From NCBI GenBank assembly GCA_013396635.1, contig WBMW01001659.1, positions 286,423 through 350,422 of the forward strand: DNA of 64,000 nt, read 5' to 3'. The translations under genes and the position numbers were made by a program. This DNA comes from Penelope pileata (taxonomy: Eukaryota; Chordata; Aves; Galliformes; Cracidae). Below, piece by piece: positions 33,715 through 45,153 of the stretch (position 1 is its first letter; the number at the start of each line of letters is the position of its first letter). The notes under the pieces were generated by a model. The model made no database searches. It saw only the letters and a program-made list of their open reading frames with translations, and was not told the DNA's origin.

Positions 33715-33975
33715 GGAAATTACGGTTTCTGAAAATTAATTTCAATATAATGCAGGCATTAGCATTTCACCTGGTCAAGCTCCATTACACGGGCTTGCTG
33801 AGAACCTAATGAATTCTTAATAAAGATTAAATTGCACGTTCATTAGATTTTGATGAAAGAGACTGCTATTTTATTTTTTTAATACTGTGTTATTGGTGTG
33901 CTTCTAGATAATAAATCTCATCCTCGTGAGTGGCTGAAGCGGTTTCACACTTGTCTGTTGCCTTGCGAAGGAGCT
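33715..33975. promoter_or_regulatory. Candidate conserved non-coding element (homeodomain-rich)
   Basis: A compact AT-rich, non-repetitive block with many TAAT/ATTA cores: TTAATTTCAATATAATG, ACCTAATGAATTCTTAAT and CGTTCATTAGATTTTG. Such composition next to a CpG island is typical of deeply conserved vertebrate enhancers. There is no protein frame and no repeat family. Conservation itself could not be tested. Confidence 0.35.
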
Positions 33976-36180
33976 CAGTCACGTGCAGACAGATGAGAAA
34001 ATGCTAAGACAAAGGAACGGGGAGCAGATGTTGTTAACAGAGCACTGAGGAGGTTACATGGTGTTCAGTTAATCCTTGAAATTTTAGATAGCAGAGAAAA
34101 ACTAACAGGTAGAAACTGCAGTAATTTGAGACTACGGTGAGGATGGGAATTGAGATTTACCAGAATAACTACAGATGTTTTCCTGGAGCGCTTGGAGGTG
34201 CCTTTCAGTGGGTGGGAGGGGAGTTACCCAACGAAGAAAGGAAGAGGTGCTGGTGGGTGGCAGGCTGGTGGGGCTGGAGGTGAGCCTGTGTTTCAAGTGG
34301 TGGCAACACGGGTAGCAATGGCACTTCCCTCAGTCCCCAGGGTGACTTTGTCACCCTCAGCCCCAGCACCCATCTTGGCTGATGGTGTCTGCTCGGGATT
34401 CTTTCACATCCTCACCCACACCAAAAAGCAGGGTTAGGGCTGCACGGCTTAGGGAGCACTCCCGAGAGGTGCACAGGTGCAGTGCGAGCCAGTGTGCTCA
34501 CAGTCAGGCAGTGACCAGGCTCTGTTTTCTGCAGCTTAAACTAGAAAACAGCTTTAACCAGGCAAATCTGGGGATCCTTTGAAGACCCAAGCCAGAGATG
34601 TGAGAGTTATTCAAGAGAAATTAGTCTTCCTCTCCCACTACCCAGTCTCTGCAAGTTCATTTTGAGGTAGGACTGCAATGACTGACAACATTTTTTTAGA
34701 TCTTATATCATGAAATAAACATTCAGGGTACTCAGAATTTTGTTTTCTAGAATATCTGGATCGTAGCATTGAGACAAGACTTGTTATTTCTGTGGGGGAC
34801 TTTTGTGGAGACTTACAACTAGTGAATGTGCTTGTTCATCAGACAGCCCCAGCCTAGGATGACACCAAGCATATCTCAGCCTGTTACTATTCAGCAGAAT
34901 CTGTAGATGCATGCAGTGTTCCAGTGGTGAGCAGGGAGGGACTATTCCCTGAACACTAGGGAATTCAGGGTTTAAATGCTAACGCTCAGCGGCTCAGTTA
35001 GCTGGCATGGCTTCAGAAACAAGGTCCTGCCACTTACTCAGCAGCAGCCTTTCCGGATGGTAAGCCAGGGCAGTGTTCCACCTTCCCAAAAAAGACGTTA
35101 GTGATGGCTGCTGCATTTAGGAGAACACAGGGCTTCACCTGCCTACAGCAAAAATGCTGGTTTTGGGGATATCTTTCTTTGGCTTTCGCCTCTGCAGGAG
35201 CAGCAGCTTCTGTCCCCAGCTGGGCTGGGAGTCCTGTGGAAGCTGAGAGCTGGGTCACAGGGTGCTACAGCTTCCTGCCCCCCATGCCCCCCCAAACAGC
35301 CACCTCTTGTTTCCCCAGCGGTGCTGGGGTACCCCATTGATAGGCTTTTTTGCAGTTCCATTTCTTGAGAGATGTGTTGGAGTTATAACAAGGATGGGAA
35401 TATGTAATCAGTAGAAAAATAGACGAGAGTACAATGCTTCTCTACCTACTATCTTCTCCCCAACAGCCATCAGTTCCGATAGCCTGCTGATAGATTGTTT
35501 TGACCTTTTTCGAAGAGCCCCTCAAAGCAGCTCCAGGCTCTACTTGCTCTCCGTGTAACTACATTACTGATAATCTAATGAACTTATTCAGAGTGAGAAA
35601 CGGTCCCCACCCACTGGTTTACAGCCCGTCTCTGCAATCTGGTGGTAAATGCCATCAAAACCAAGCGATGTGTTGTGAACACCCACTCGAGGCCTTGCTC
35701 TTTGCTGCGTGTCTGCAGCTCAACCCCCAGCAATTTTGCGCTCACAGCCCCTTCCCAGATGCTTTCTCGCATCCCTGGGTGCTGCGTGTTCCCGTGCCCT
35801 GCAATGGCATGGTCCCCTCTGAAGTGGGCAGAAATAAGGGCTGGGGATGGGGGAAGGTGAGGCTTTTCATTTTGGCTTGTAGTTGCAAAGGGTAAATCGT
35901 GTTTTCAGCACTTTTTTCCTTCCTTTTGGATTATTGTGCTTGTAAGCCGAAGCACTAACAATCATCGTTCATTTCTTTGTACTTAAGGCTCTTGTTATTA
36001 GACTGAGGGAGATTTCAGAGAAAAGCAGTAACTATATTAGCAAGCAAGACAGAATACATTTTGGGTTTGGATTTTTTCTCTTTCCTTGACAGTTCTTAAT
36101 TTGTTTCTTGCATAGAATCTCATAACAGTAAAAATATCTTTCAGTAACAACAGTGAACTGCATCGCTTCTCCTCTTTCAA
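33976..36180. other. Unique non-coding sequence
   Basis: No gene, RNA or interspersed repeat recognised. Short open frames occur without domain features. Confidence 0.3.
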
Positions 36181-36370
36181 CCTAGTTTCAAAACCTTAAA
36201 AGAAATTTGCCTGTCATATTCTGACACGACACATCTAGTCCTGTTGGAAATGTTTTAGCAGTCTAATGAGATGAAAGCAGTTCTTTTAATGAGCTGTGAA
36301 GAAAGAGACAAATCTGCACAAATGTAACCGAGGATGTTTTATTTTATGTTGGCTTGGCTAACCCAGAAGT
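36181..36370. promoter_or_regulatory. Candidate conserved non-coding block
   Basis: A non-repetitive AT-rich segment with CAGTCTAATGAGATG and CTTTTAATGAGCTG words, i.e. two TAATGAG cores about 30 bp apart. Enhancer function is inferred only from texture. Confidence 0.22.
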
Positions 36371-37714
36371 TGTAAGAAATGTTAGACTGAGTGACTTGAG
36401 ACAGTTGGATAAAGGCTGTGGTTTCCCCCCTTGGTCTGTCCTTTTCCATCTGTCTGGCATGCAGCTTCAGATGATCTGATGCAAGTTCTCCAGTATGATT
36501 ACCTGGGGAAGATCATGAAAATGGGGAAGAGGAGCGGAAAAGAGACAAAGCAATGAAGGCAGAGGCACTTTGTTGGCTATTCTACTTGACCCGGTCAAGA
36601 GATAGAGGGAAATGAAAAAAAGATTCACGTTGGTCAAGGCAAGAGCAGGTTGTGGTCACCTGGAGAGCAAGAGCCAGACAGTGAATAAAATCTTACAGAA
36701 TCATCAGGAGTTGCCCACGTGAGAGCTAGTTTTCTTCAGCCGCTTTGCAGAGTCACAGTCTACCCCTGTGAGCATCAGGCTCCCCGTTTTTCCTGGGTTT
36801 GCATGACAAAAGGTCCAGAGTGGCTGCTGATGTGCAGCCAGAAAGCCTAGGGCCAGAGCAGGGTCCGAGAGCTTGATTGTGGAGACTTGTTGGTTCATTC
36901 ACCTCCTGCTCAAGCTATGGGAAAGGTAAAAAGCTTTTCTTATGAGCCATCAGCAGTTCCTAGCATACAGGTGGAGAAAGACTAACCTCTCCTCTGTGCT
37001 GTTAGGCTGTGAGGTCCGTGCTGAAACAGCGCAGCTGAGTGCAGAAGGCAGGATTTGGTCCTTTATTCCTTGTGAGAGGGTGAAGGAGAAGCTTAGGCAG
37101 GAGAGATTGGCAAAACCTGCTGACAGGTGTCCAAATTTAGGTGGTCAAGGTATTGAAGAGTGTTGTTGCTCTTCCTGAAGCAATTACAAGTCTCATAGGA
37201 TTTGAGGTTTTCTGTAGAGGCTGAAATGGCTTCTGAGGGACCTGGGCTTGCATAGTGACTGGGTGAGTTCTGTTTCAGGGATTCTTTGCATTGCCTTTGC
37301 TGTGTTTTTGAAAGAAAGCTTCCAGCTCTCCTGACTTCAGAGGTAGGTTAAAAAAATAAACGTCCTTAGTCTAGTCTACAGATTCAGAAATTGGGAACAC
37401 AATAAAAAGTAGTCCAAAGGAAGACGAGGAAACCAAATACATCCCAATTGCTGGGTTATTTTTGCAGCCTGATTCCTTTTTTTACCAAGATTAAAACCTC
37501 GGTTATTTTAAGTCATTTGTAATGTTCTTGCCCCCAAACCCTCTCTTTGACCTCACTGGACTTTGGACAAAATTATTCCTAAACTGAAGGTGATGTCTGT
37601 CCAGTGTACAATGTTTAGGAGATCTGATGAATTTAAAGTGTTTCCGTGGCACTTGGTGGGATGCTGGAGATGGCTAAGCTTCATCCACTAAAACGGAAAC
37701 GAGAAACAAAAAGG
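36371..37714. other. Unique non-coding sequence
   Basis: AT-rich unique DNA without a recognisable gene or repeat. Confidence 0.3.
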
Positions 37715-38240
37715 TCTGGAAATTACATTTAAAAAAGTACTGGCACATTAAAACCTAAAGTCATTTTTATTGCCTCAAAAATGCTTTGATTTCATCTGTA
37801 GTTGAAAACTAACGATTTTTGCAATGATTTTCCTAATGCTAAAGAAATGCTCTACCTAATATAAGAACGGCCCTAAACTGTTAATTGAATCATTTTCATT
37901 TTACTTTCAAGGCCATTCATGCAAATGACAGATGTAGAGAGGTTGGAGGATTACAATCCCGATTATAGGATGCTGTTAGCATTCTGCCTAAACTCAGAAA
38001 ATGCAAAAGGCTGAAAAATACTGCTGGATAACATGAAGCAAAGAAATTGATGCATTTCTAGAGCTGAGCAAAAGGGAGAAAAAAGCCCTTTAATCCAAAG
38101 CTCAATCATTGTCTACTTACAGTGATAATATAATAAAACATTTGGTGGGGGCATTTCTCAGCTTACCAATAAAAATGCTTATCTTGCCTGGCTTTCAAGT
38201 TAATTGAGAAAGAACTGAGCAGTGCTCTCTTGGAAGGGAG
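37715..38240. promoter_or_regulatory. Candidate conserved non-coding element with POU, MEIS and OTX motifs
   Basis: About 500 bases of non-repetitive AT-rich DNA without long frames. It contains a perfect octamer ATGCAAAT at 37919-37926, overlapping a MEIS/TGIF-type TGACAG at 37926-37931, then an OTX/PITX-type GGATTA at 37948-37953. TAATCC appears near 38091 and AAGTTAATTGAG near 38199. Clusters of this kind are typical of developmental enhancers. Tissue and target gene cannot be inferred. Confidence 0.35.
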
Positions 38241-39373
38241 CACAGGGAATTGTGTAGTAAGCTGACATCACATCTGTTTTCAGATTGCTAATCAATAGCA
38301 GTTTTGACATTGAAAGAGAAGAGCTGTAATTGCTTTGTTTTTCTTTATTCCTGGGCATGTTCTGCTCTGCTTGGTCACTGAAAATTTTATCAGTGCACCA
38401 GCAGAGCTTTCATCCAAGTACAACATCTGTAAGCTTATAGGTCTGAAGAACACCAGCTAGAGAGAGAAAAAATGTGGGTAATGGAGGGTCCTGCCCAGAC
38501 TTTGGAGCATGGCTGTTAGTAGCACCCTTCACTGCCACCGGGCCGTTCTGAGGGGTTTTGTGTCCTCAAGGAGCCAAAAACTGTTTTGTCTTGTGTCCTG
38601 CTTGATGTGGGCTAACTTCTGTAATCTTCATCAGAAGCTCAGCTTGGTGATCATTGCAGGAGCTGCCTTTGGAGAAGCCCTGGGAGACAGCCATCCCATA
38701 ATGGTCTGGTACGAGACTTGGAGGATTTCTGCATTACCTGTAAATTGTTACTGAAGGGGACAAGATAAGAATGGGTCGGCATTGCAGAAAATATCACTTA
38801 AATGGTACGAATGTGCCATGTGTCCTAGCAGAGCGTGGGGATCTGTGCTCTCCACGTGAGAGGTGGCTGAGTTAGGAGCTCTGCTGTCACAGCACTGGGC
38901 TGAGCACACAGGATGGATGTTAGGCACAATAATCTAGATAGCAAATGAGAGGTTTTGCTGCTGGGCTTGTGGAGCTGCGATGCGTGGCATTTGCTCCCCA
39001 CCTTGTTTGAAGTTAGTGGTGAGATTTTCTGTTGGCTTTGGGGGCACCATGAGGTGCATGTTTCAGCTGGAGGCAGCATAGCTAAGCTAAGAACGCAGCC
39101 CCCTCCTCTTGCACCTCCACACATGGGGTTAGCTTAGTTCTGCCTGTAGGAGGGACCTGTATTGAGTTTTGACAGTTTGGCTGCTAAAATAGTGGAGTCT
39201 TTGGTTCAGTACATTTTAGGAAACTGGTCTTATTTATTCCAAGCTTCTTTGCATCTGTGAGTGCTGCACAGGAAGGGCAGCTAGAGCTCGCTGCAGCCAG
39301 GAGAGCTCTTCCCATTGAGGACTAATGGCCACTGGGAGAGTGAAAGGAGCCATTTGGCAGCAGGTGGGCAAGA
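38241..39373. other. Unique non-coding sequence
   Basis: No gene or repeat recognised. The frame at 38509-38754 on the plus strand has no domain features. Confidence 0.3.
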
Positions 39374-39447
39374 CAGAATCACAGAAGCATTTTGCTTGGA
39401 AGGGACCTTAGAGATCATCTTGTTCCAACTACCCCGCTATGGGCGTT
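39374..39447 (-). mobile_element. Short CR1 fragment (3' end)
   Basis: CAGAATCACAGAAGCATTTT followed by GCTTGGAAGGGACCTTAGAG and ATCATCTTGTTCCAACTACC is the reverse complement of the CR1 3' tail. The copy is limited to about 75 bases. Confidence 0.8.
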
Positions 39448-39968
39448 GGTGTCCTTGGGGCAGGTGCTCCTCTCCAGAGTCAGGTGAGAGGCCCTTTGTC
39501 ATTGCTGACAAATTCCGAAATGATGGCCCTCCCCACAGACGCTGCAGAGCTGTATCCTCACACTCCATCAGGAACACCAGTGTACATCACTGAGATGAAA
39601 GGAAATTACCATGGTGAACATACACCTTGAAACGTCATTGTCACCAGTCACCCCTTGGTGATTAATTATTTAGCCAAATTGGACAAATTTTTCCACATGA
39701 ATGAGGAGATATTGACTTAATAAAGCAGAAAGCTCGTCATGGCATGATCTTGTTTTCCTCAATTTAGCTGTAGGATAAATTTATCTTCTCCTGATTTCCA
39801 GCTCAACAAAAACCCCCAGGTTCTGTTCTGTCTTTTTGCCTTCAAGGTGGGTCCTGCCTGGCCCCATCTTGCATGGGATGCCTGATGCTGCTCCGTGTGT
39901 GTCTGAGGTGTTTAACTGAACTGTAGATGCCTGGGCTGATGGTCCTCAGCTCGTTATCCACATCTGTC
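39448..39968. other. Unique sequence between CR1 fragments
   Basis: No gene recognised. An AT-rich unique stretch lies at 39655-39790. Confidence 0.3.
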
Positions 39969-40102
39969 CCCCTGCACTCAGCCCTGGTGAGGCCGCACCT
40001 CAGCGCTGTGCTCAGCTCTGGGCCCCGCGCTGCCAGAGAGACATGGAGGGCCTGGAGCGTGTCCAGAGCAGGGAACGGAGCTGTGAGGGTCTGAGCACAG
40101 CG
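39969..40102 (+). mobile_element. CR1 fragment, end of ORF2 region
   Basis: The words CTGCACTCAGCCCTGGTGAGG, GCCGCACCTCAGCGCTGTG, TGTGCTCAGCTCTGGGCC and GGAGCGTGTCCAGAGCAGGG follow the order of the CR1 reverse-transcriptase 3' region on the plus strand. The copy stops at the undetermined base at 40103 and lacks the 3' tail, so it is truncated on both sides or broken by an assembly join. Confidence 0.85.
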
Positions 40103-40103
40103 N
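40103..40103. other. Single undetermined base (N)
   Basis: The N coincides with the abrupt end of the CR1 match, so it may mark a contig join instead of a simple ambiguous base. Confidence 0.9.
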
Positions 40104-40940
40104 ATGATCTTTCTGCATGCACTGGGATGGCAAGGAGGAATTAGGAAGGAGGAGCAGCTTGCCAGATGCAAGACTGAGAGTCAGCAGTGCTGTCTGGTGG
40201 CATTGGATCATGTTGGGAAAGAGGCAGGGACCCCCGCCAGCCCCCGAGACCTCAGGCCTACAGCACACAGGTGCTTGCTAGGAGCTCACAGAGTTTCTGG
40301 GGCCGGCCAGGTCTCATCTCGTGGTGCAGTGGGTGGTGCAGGAGGGGTTAAAGCTGGTGCTGGCACCAGGGGATCCCAAGGGAAGGAATACTGAGAGGGA
40401 GGCCATACATGGTAAGGAATTAGAAATTAGTAATTTTCATACAGTTCAGTAAATAATTCAGAACCTAGGGTTAGCTTATCTACAGCATTTTCTGTTTTCA
40501 GTTCAAGAAATAAGTTTATTTCTCATTCATTCTTGCATAAACAGTAAATTCTAACATCTTCTCTACATGACAGGGCATGAAAGTTGATTATTACACTGGT
40601 ACTTTTAGTTCTGATTGGGAAGATCAGATTGTTCTGTTTTTTCTGATCTGTGGTCGGACAAATAGGTGAGCCCTCAGATATTCAGGATGAAATTTGCATT
40701 CTGTTTTTTTTTGTTGTTGTTGTTGAAGTACTCCTGCATAAGACTTTGAAATAGGTTTTTGGAGTTGAAATGTAAAATGTAGAAAAAAGTTCTTACAGAA
40801 TGCCCGTAACAATGGTGTAAGCCTGCCAAACCGGTGCACTGAAGTTCCATAACAACTTGAGGATGAACACACACAGCCAACTGCTCTCTGCTGCTGGCAG
40901 CGGGGACACGGGACTGGCGGTGCTGCCAAACCTGAGCTGC
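40104..40940. other. Unique non-coding sequence
   Basis: No gene recognised. A (TTG)n tract lies at about 40708-40724. Confidence 0.3.
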
Positions 40941-40942
40941 TG

Positions 40943-41491
40943 CTAATCTGAACGTAGTGATGTCCCAGCGTTCGATGCAGCTCGTGTCTCATTCACGCTC
41001 AGGTCCCAAGCCCCAGAACAATTGGGTTTTCTAATAATAATGTGCACGGCAACATCAATGGGCTTGGACAGAGCTGGGTTGTTGCACATGGATGTGTGTG
41101 CACCTGAGTTTTGTTGAAGGCAGAACTCAGGCTCATCTCTGTGGGGCTGAATGCTGCCCAATTTTAGTGTCACCTTGTGTAGGCAACCTTTGTCCAAATA
41201 TTCATTCTGTTTCTTACACGTCTCAGAAAACACAGAGCAAGAAAAAAGGATTATTTTGCCATCGCTTTCTTCATGCATCCTTTGTTTCCTTTTTGACTCA
41301 AGTTCTGTCAGGTACCAGCTCTCAGATTTCCTTCTGTTGCAGTTATTTGCACTGGTGTTTGTATCAGGAGAAGAAATTCTTTCTGGTTTTAGGAGATTCT
41401 CAAAACTCAGCAGGACAAGGACCTGAGCATCCTCTTCAAACTGAGACAACAGCTCTGCTCTGGGCAGCAACCTGTAGCCTAAGTTTGACAA
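40943..41491 (-). other. Unassigned 182-codon open frame, minus strand
   Basis: This is the longest ATG-started frame outside GC-rich or repeat DNA. Its composition is fairly protein-like, with a charged central stretch (residues about 60-75, ESKRKQRMHEESDGK) but no signal peptide, membrane segment or recognisable domain. The opposite strand is also open for 150 codons over the same bases, which suggests chance depletion of stop-like words. In 64 kb scanned on six frames, one such frame is expected roughly by chance. I do not call it a gene. Confidence 0.12.
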
Positions 41492-44400
41492 GAAGACCCA
41501 AATTCTTCTCCTTACTCAAGATTCCTAACTTCTGCTTTAAGTAAAGAATGACATCTCTGTTTGGAAACCAGCTGAGGGACAGTCTAATGCAGTGTTACCA
41601 GAGTTTTTCTTTGGAATACACAAAAAGCTGGGAGTAATTGGTTACTGCTTCAATTTGCACTGCGTTGGCTTCTTTCTTTGCTTCTGGGTGTCCTCGATTC
41701 TGAAATCCTAAGCTGGGGTTTGATTAACATCTTTTTGCTAGTGACGTGGGTTTAAGCCAGTTCTGCCTGTCCCTGCTCGCTGTTAGCCAGGGGCCATTTC
41801 TCGCCTCTGGCAACATGACTCTGGGTATGGCAGTGCCATGAGCCAGGCTCTGGCACTAAGCTGCGTTGGCATAGCTTAGGAAACCCAGGAGGTAGCAGAA
41901 GGATTTGTCCATCACATGCTCTCACACAGGGCACCGGTGCCCTGCAGGCTGAGGTGTGGGGTTGCACTGAAAGACTCGGTCCTGGCTGCTTCTCTGTGTG
42001 GGTCTTAATTTTCTGAAGGCAAATCAGTCATTTTCAAAGACTTTGAAAAGTAGTTTTGAGAAGTCCTTCTGTACTGTTAGGCATTTAGATGATGTGGGTT
42101 TTTTTTCCAAACCAGCTTTCTTTTCGCCTGTTAGTTCCTGTAAACACAATGCAAAGCTTCCCCTGGCTTGCAATTTCTGTGGCTTTTTTAAACAAACTTC
42201 CTGTGACCCTCAGTGCAGTGCAAAGCAAAGTGCAGCTGTTCCTTGCCACATCAGCTCAGCTGGACCATCTTTTATGCTCATGGAGGTCAAATCCATTTTA
42301 TTTGGTTGTGCTTTTTCAATCACATTTACATTTTTAATGCAAAGCTCACGTTTGCTTCACACTGGAATGACCTCTGATTTTGTAATAAGCCTTAGTTGTC
42401 CTGGGCTTTGGAGACTTCTCTCTTTTATTTCCCCTCAGCCTTAGACAGAGTCTTTGTAATTTATAAGGTAATGTTCCTCCGCTGGACGGCCAAAACGCTG
42501 CAGAATCCTGATTATACAAGTGGCGAGCGACATTTTCAAATTTCATTTTACCGGGATCAGACTGTAAAGCCTGCATTTGAGGCTCGGTGCTGCTGGGGTT
42601 GGTGTGCTGGGGGTTTGCACAGGTCTGAGTGGTGCTGCAGACCCTGGAAGGGGAGCACCATGTACAGAACTGCCATCCTCACCTGCCAGCGAGCTGTCCC
42701 CGTGCTCATCTTGCTTCACAGGGACTCACGAGCTTCAGCGAGACACCCTTTGTGCTCTTCCCATAAGTAAACCAGGCTAGAAGGTCCTTCTTGTGAAAGA
42801 TCTTTGTCGTGTTTGTAGCCTCACAAAAGCTTCAGAGGGAGTCTGCCACATCTCCGTGAGGTCAGCTTTCCTCCGTAAGTCTGTGCTTCCTCTTTTCCTT
42901 GGAAGAGGCTTTCACACAATCAGCCTTTTTCCCAAGAAGAAGATGCTATGTGTTAAGTAACTTAGCAAATAACAAAAACCACACCAGTCAGTTTGGTGTT
43001 TTCTGAAGCTCCAGCTGCTCCTGAATTTGAATGAGCCACCTCTCCTGCTGCCTTTTGCAGTGACCTCCAGGCTCCAGCTAAATTCCTTCATTTTTCCCTG
43101 GGGAAATAGAAATGAAGGCCCTATGTACTTAGTTGGTTGACTTGCAACATCACCTATAACTGGGCAGGAGAGAAGTGACCAGCTGGCAGCACTGCCGGTG
43201 ACGGCAGGAGCGTAGTGCTGACAGTGACAGGGAGGCAGAAAGAGACAGAGCTTGGTCTCTGAAAGCAGGAAGAGGAGGAATCTGACCAAGTTCAGGCTCT
43301 GGATAACAAAATGAGGTTGTTTCCTAAGCAGTCACCCAGAAGACTGACAGCATCTTGGTACAACAGTGCACAGACTGGACGCTGCCACCTCTGCGTGAAC
43401 CTTGCTCAGAGCAAGTGCCAGGAATAAGTGGATCAGAGCTGTCAGAGCTGGTAAGAAGGGCAAAGGCTGGCAGGAGAAATTATGACCCCCTATTCACAGT
43501 GTTAAATGTGCCTGGCAGGATTTGAGAGTACGAGAATGCCAACAAGATAGATCCTAGAAAGCCCCCTTTTCGTGACAAGTCTTGAAGTCTAATTTTCTAA
43601 ATGAAAGGACCCCAAACTCTGCAAGCTAAAAGGCAAAATGGTAACATATGCCTTTCCTTTCTTGAAGTACATCCTTCCATAGCCAGCACCAAAGCACAGA
43701 GCAAAGGGAGAGAAACTGTTTCAATTTAGCATCAGTTAGACACAAGACTTCTCTAACCTCTGCTTTATCCTCCCTTAGAAGACCTCCTTAATGTAATTTG
43801 TTGTGGGTGGTGGTCTGAGCTGTAGTGAAGAGGCACTGGACCATGTGCCCAAAGCTGATGCAGTATATACCCAACAGCAGAATATGGAAGAATAAATGCA
43901 AAGGTGCACAGACACAAAGTCAGATCTTAAATCCAATAGCAAACTGACACAATTTTTAATGGCTGAAGTGCCGCAGTCTTTCACTTAGTAGCAAAACTGG
44001 ATGTCTCTCAGGTTATGTCAGATTGACGGCATCACTGTCAAAGACAGCATCAAACTTCCTGTCATGGATCGAGTGCCATGTACAGGAGTGAGGAAGGTGA
44101 ATATTCAAATGAGAATCTTTGTTTCCTCTGAATGCTCTTTGGATAAAGAGCCAGGAATTCCAGGTTCAGGAATTGGTTGATGGAAGTTGACCTTGTCGTG
44201 GACAAAATGGTAAGCAGCTTCAGAATAATGAATTACAAGCAGAAATTGTGCTAGTCAGTGATGGAGTAGATCATCGAAAGGTCATTTTGTCTGACTCTGT
44301 CCTAATGCAGAACTCTTCTTGATCACGTATTCCTCGGCGTTTCATTTGATTTACTTATAAATAGACTAGACACCAAGATTTTCACAATTTTACATCTGTC

Positions 44401-45152
44401 CCATCTGCAGTTTAGTATCTAATAGATTTCACATTAAATAGCCTTCTCCAATAGCTTGAAATGTTCAACATTTCCTCTTGCTTCTTACGATCACTTCCCA
44501 GCACAGAGGAGCTTATGACAACATCAGCTGTTGGAGTAGGAATCTGTTGGTGAAACTCTGAGCAAGCCTATATCTTTTTTTTAACCAAAGTTTGGAAGAG
44601 GAGCTAGAGAGCCTTTCCTTTTCCTGTAATGAAGATTTCCAGTGGAAAAGAGGCTGTCCTCAACCAGAAATGGTTCTGTCCCATGCTGAAAAGGGGAGGT
44701 TGGAGGAGGTCTCACAGCTCGAAGTGGAAGGTTGCAGCAAATGTATCCCAGATCCCTCTGAGCGAATTTGTGTTAGGCTGTGTCAAAGCAAGCAAACTCA
44801 AAGCTGAAAGAAATATTACGGTGACGGAAAATTAGTCATAAGAACACATGACAAACCAACACAGCATTTCCCCATGCAACAGCAGAGGCCTGCCTTCCAG
44901 ACCACTAGATCGGAGCTTAAACCCCAAATCTGCTGCGTGAGTCCATGGTATAAAACTTAGCTTCAGCCCAGAGCTACTTCTTCCAGCTGAGCGAGTATCT
45001 CTGAGGACGGGCAACACCAGCAGGAGGAGGAGGGCTAGTACCTGTTCCCAAGTGATTATTTTTAAACAGCAGTTGAACCGTTAATGCTATTTCAGAGACC
45101 TCCTGGCTGGCCAGGCTACCCCAGCACAACAGAGTGCAGCCCTCCCCCCCCC
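41492..45152. other. Unique non-coding sequence
   Basis: About 3.6 kb of unique sequence without recognisable gene, RNA gene or interspersed repeat. AT-rich parts lie at 44220-44480. Confidence 0.3.
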
Positions 45153-45153
45153 N
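45153..45153. other. Single undetermined base (N)
   Basis: The N ends a run of C residues (45144-45152), so the length of the homopolymer is unreliable. Confidence 0.9.
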
